A stretch of 5,897 bases of DNA, taken from contig JBGTKH010000319.1 in the NCBI GenBank assembly GCA_041744735.1, positions 1 through 5,897 of the forward strand, in the 5' to 3' direction. Origin of the DNA: JBGTKH01 sp041744735 (GTDB taxonomy: Bacteria > Planctomycetota > Planctomycetia > Pirellulales > Pirellulaceae). The notes under the pieces are model-generated. The model had not been told where the DNA came from. It was given only the letters and a program-made list of their open reading frames with translations, and did not search any database. The position numbers and the translations under genes were made by a program. Shown piece by piece: positions 5,391-5,897 of this stretch; position 1 is the first letter of the stretch, and each line of letters starts with the position of its first letter.

Positions 5391-5897
5391 TCACGCCACA
5401 ATCTCGCGCTTGCGGCTCACGTAGTCCCAGACCACGTAGCGGTCCAGGTCGTTGCCGGCGGTGAAGAAGACTCGGCCGCGGGTGGATTCGGCAACGCGGT
5501 AGGCGAAGCGGATGTCTTCTTCCGACTGCGACCAGCTTGGAACCAGGAAGATGTTGATGGTGATCCCTTCGCGCTGACAGAGCAGGGCCTCGCGCATCGT
5601 GGCTTGTTCGGTGAGCGGGTCGGGCGGGTAGAGCAGGTACAGCCACGAGCCCTCGAAGTGCGACGTGGGGAGGCCGTCGGTGATCAGGATCACTTGGCGG
5701 TTGGGCGTGTCTTGCGTGGCCAGGAATTGGCGAGCCATCTGCAGACTGCGTTGGATGTTGGTGAAGTGCGGCGGGATCGCGTACTCGCTGATGTCCTCGC
5801 GGCTCATGTCGACTTTGTAGCGCACGATCGGGTCGAAGATCGTGACCGGCTTGGGCATCAGTTCGGCGATTTGGCCCGAGCGGCACGGTTTGGCGAA
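5391..5897 (-). CDS. VWA-domain protein, C-terminal 168 residues (5' end beyond the window)
   Basis: The minus-strand frame is open to the window edge, so the ATG at 5856-5858 is internal and the gene starts outside. The visible part is the second half of a von Willebrand factor A domain: HFTNIQRSLQMARQFL carries the MIDAS Thr (residue 46 of the fragment), and RQVILITDGLPTSH carries the MIDAS Asp (residue 74) in the TDG motif. The first MIDAS motif, DxSxS, would lie upstream. Later strands are ITINIFLVPSW and GRVFFTAG, then DLDRYVVWDYVSRKREIVA at the end. VWA proteins of this kind bind a divalent metal and partner proteins and are often encoded beside MoxR-type AAA ATPases; no such partner is visible here. 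It converges on the toxin-antitoxin pair and is probably part of the conserved flank, not of the defence cluster. Confidence 0.85.
   Translation of the reverse strand, partial: FAKPCRSGQIAELMPKPVTIFDPIVRYKVDMSREDISEYAIPPHFTNIQRSLQMARQFLATQDTPNRQVILITDGLPTSHFEGSWLYLLYPPDPLTEQATMREALLCQREGITINIFLVPSWSQSEEDIRFAYRVAESTRGRVFFTAGNDLDRYVVWDYVSRKREIVA

Noticed and set aside
5242..5886. Long minus-strand open frame overlapping the VWA gene
   Set aside because: Arg-, Pro- and His-rich composition typical of a shadow frame; the overlapping frame has clear VWA motifs.

Overview
The window looks like a defence-rich accessory region of a bacterial chromosome, probably from a planctomycete. That assignment is inference. 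It rests on moderately high GC, on the style of the STAND/NB-ARC and TIR proteins, and on short palindromic elements inserted inside a coding gene, which I associate with that phylum. No marker gene fixes the taxonomy.

Layout. Positions 52-4506 read on the minus strand, in the order NB-ARC ATPase fragment (4506-3379), large SIR2-domain protein (3410-594), short TPR-like relic (593-486) and TIR-domain protein (483-52). The NB-ARC and SIR2 frames overlap by 32 bases, so they are probably co-transcribed. After a spacer without a convincing gene (4507-4867), a plus-strand toxin-antitoxin pair follows: a RelE/ParE-like toxin (4868-5113) and a Phd/YefM-like antitoxin (5128-5328). The 3' part of a VWA-domain gene (5897-5391, minus strand) converges on it and runs off the window.

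How the genes may work together. SIR2 and TIR domains are both known NAD-degrading effectors of abortive-infection systems, and NB-ARC/STAND ATPases are known sensor-switch modules. One reading is a compact STAND-SIR2-TIR defence operon. The other, which the junctions favour, is a mosaic. In that reading a SIR2 gene of lower local GC has replaced the middle of an older NB-ARC-TPR gene. The NB-ARC part loses recognisable similarity just after its nucleotide-binding core, and a TPR-like hairpin with no start codon begins directly after the SIR2 stop.

The most distinctive points are three. The SIR2 protein (938 aa) appears to carry a PIN-like nuclease fold in its middle and a very basic coiled-coil tail. 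The NB-ARC gene carries palindromic elements in frame on both sides of its P-loop; one is exactly 60 bases and lies precisely in codon register. Several frames in the operon have weak or missing starts, so which parts are still functional is open.
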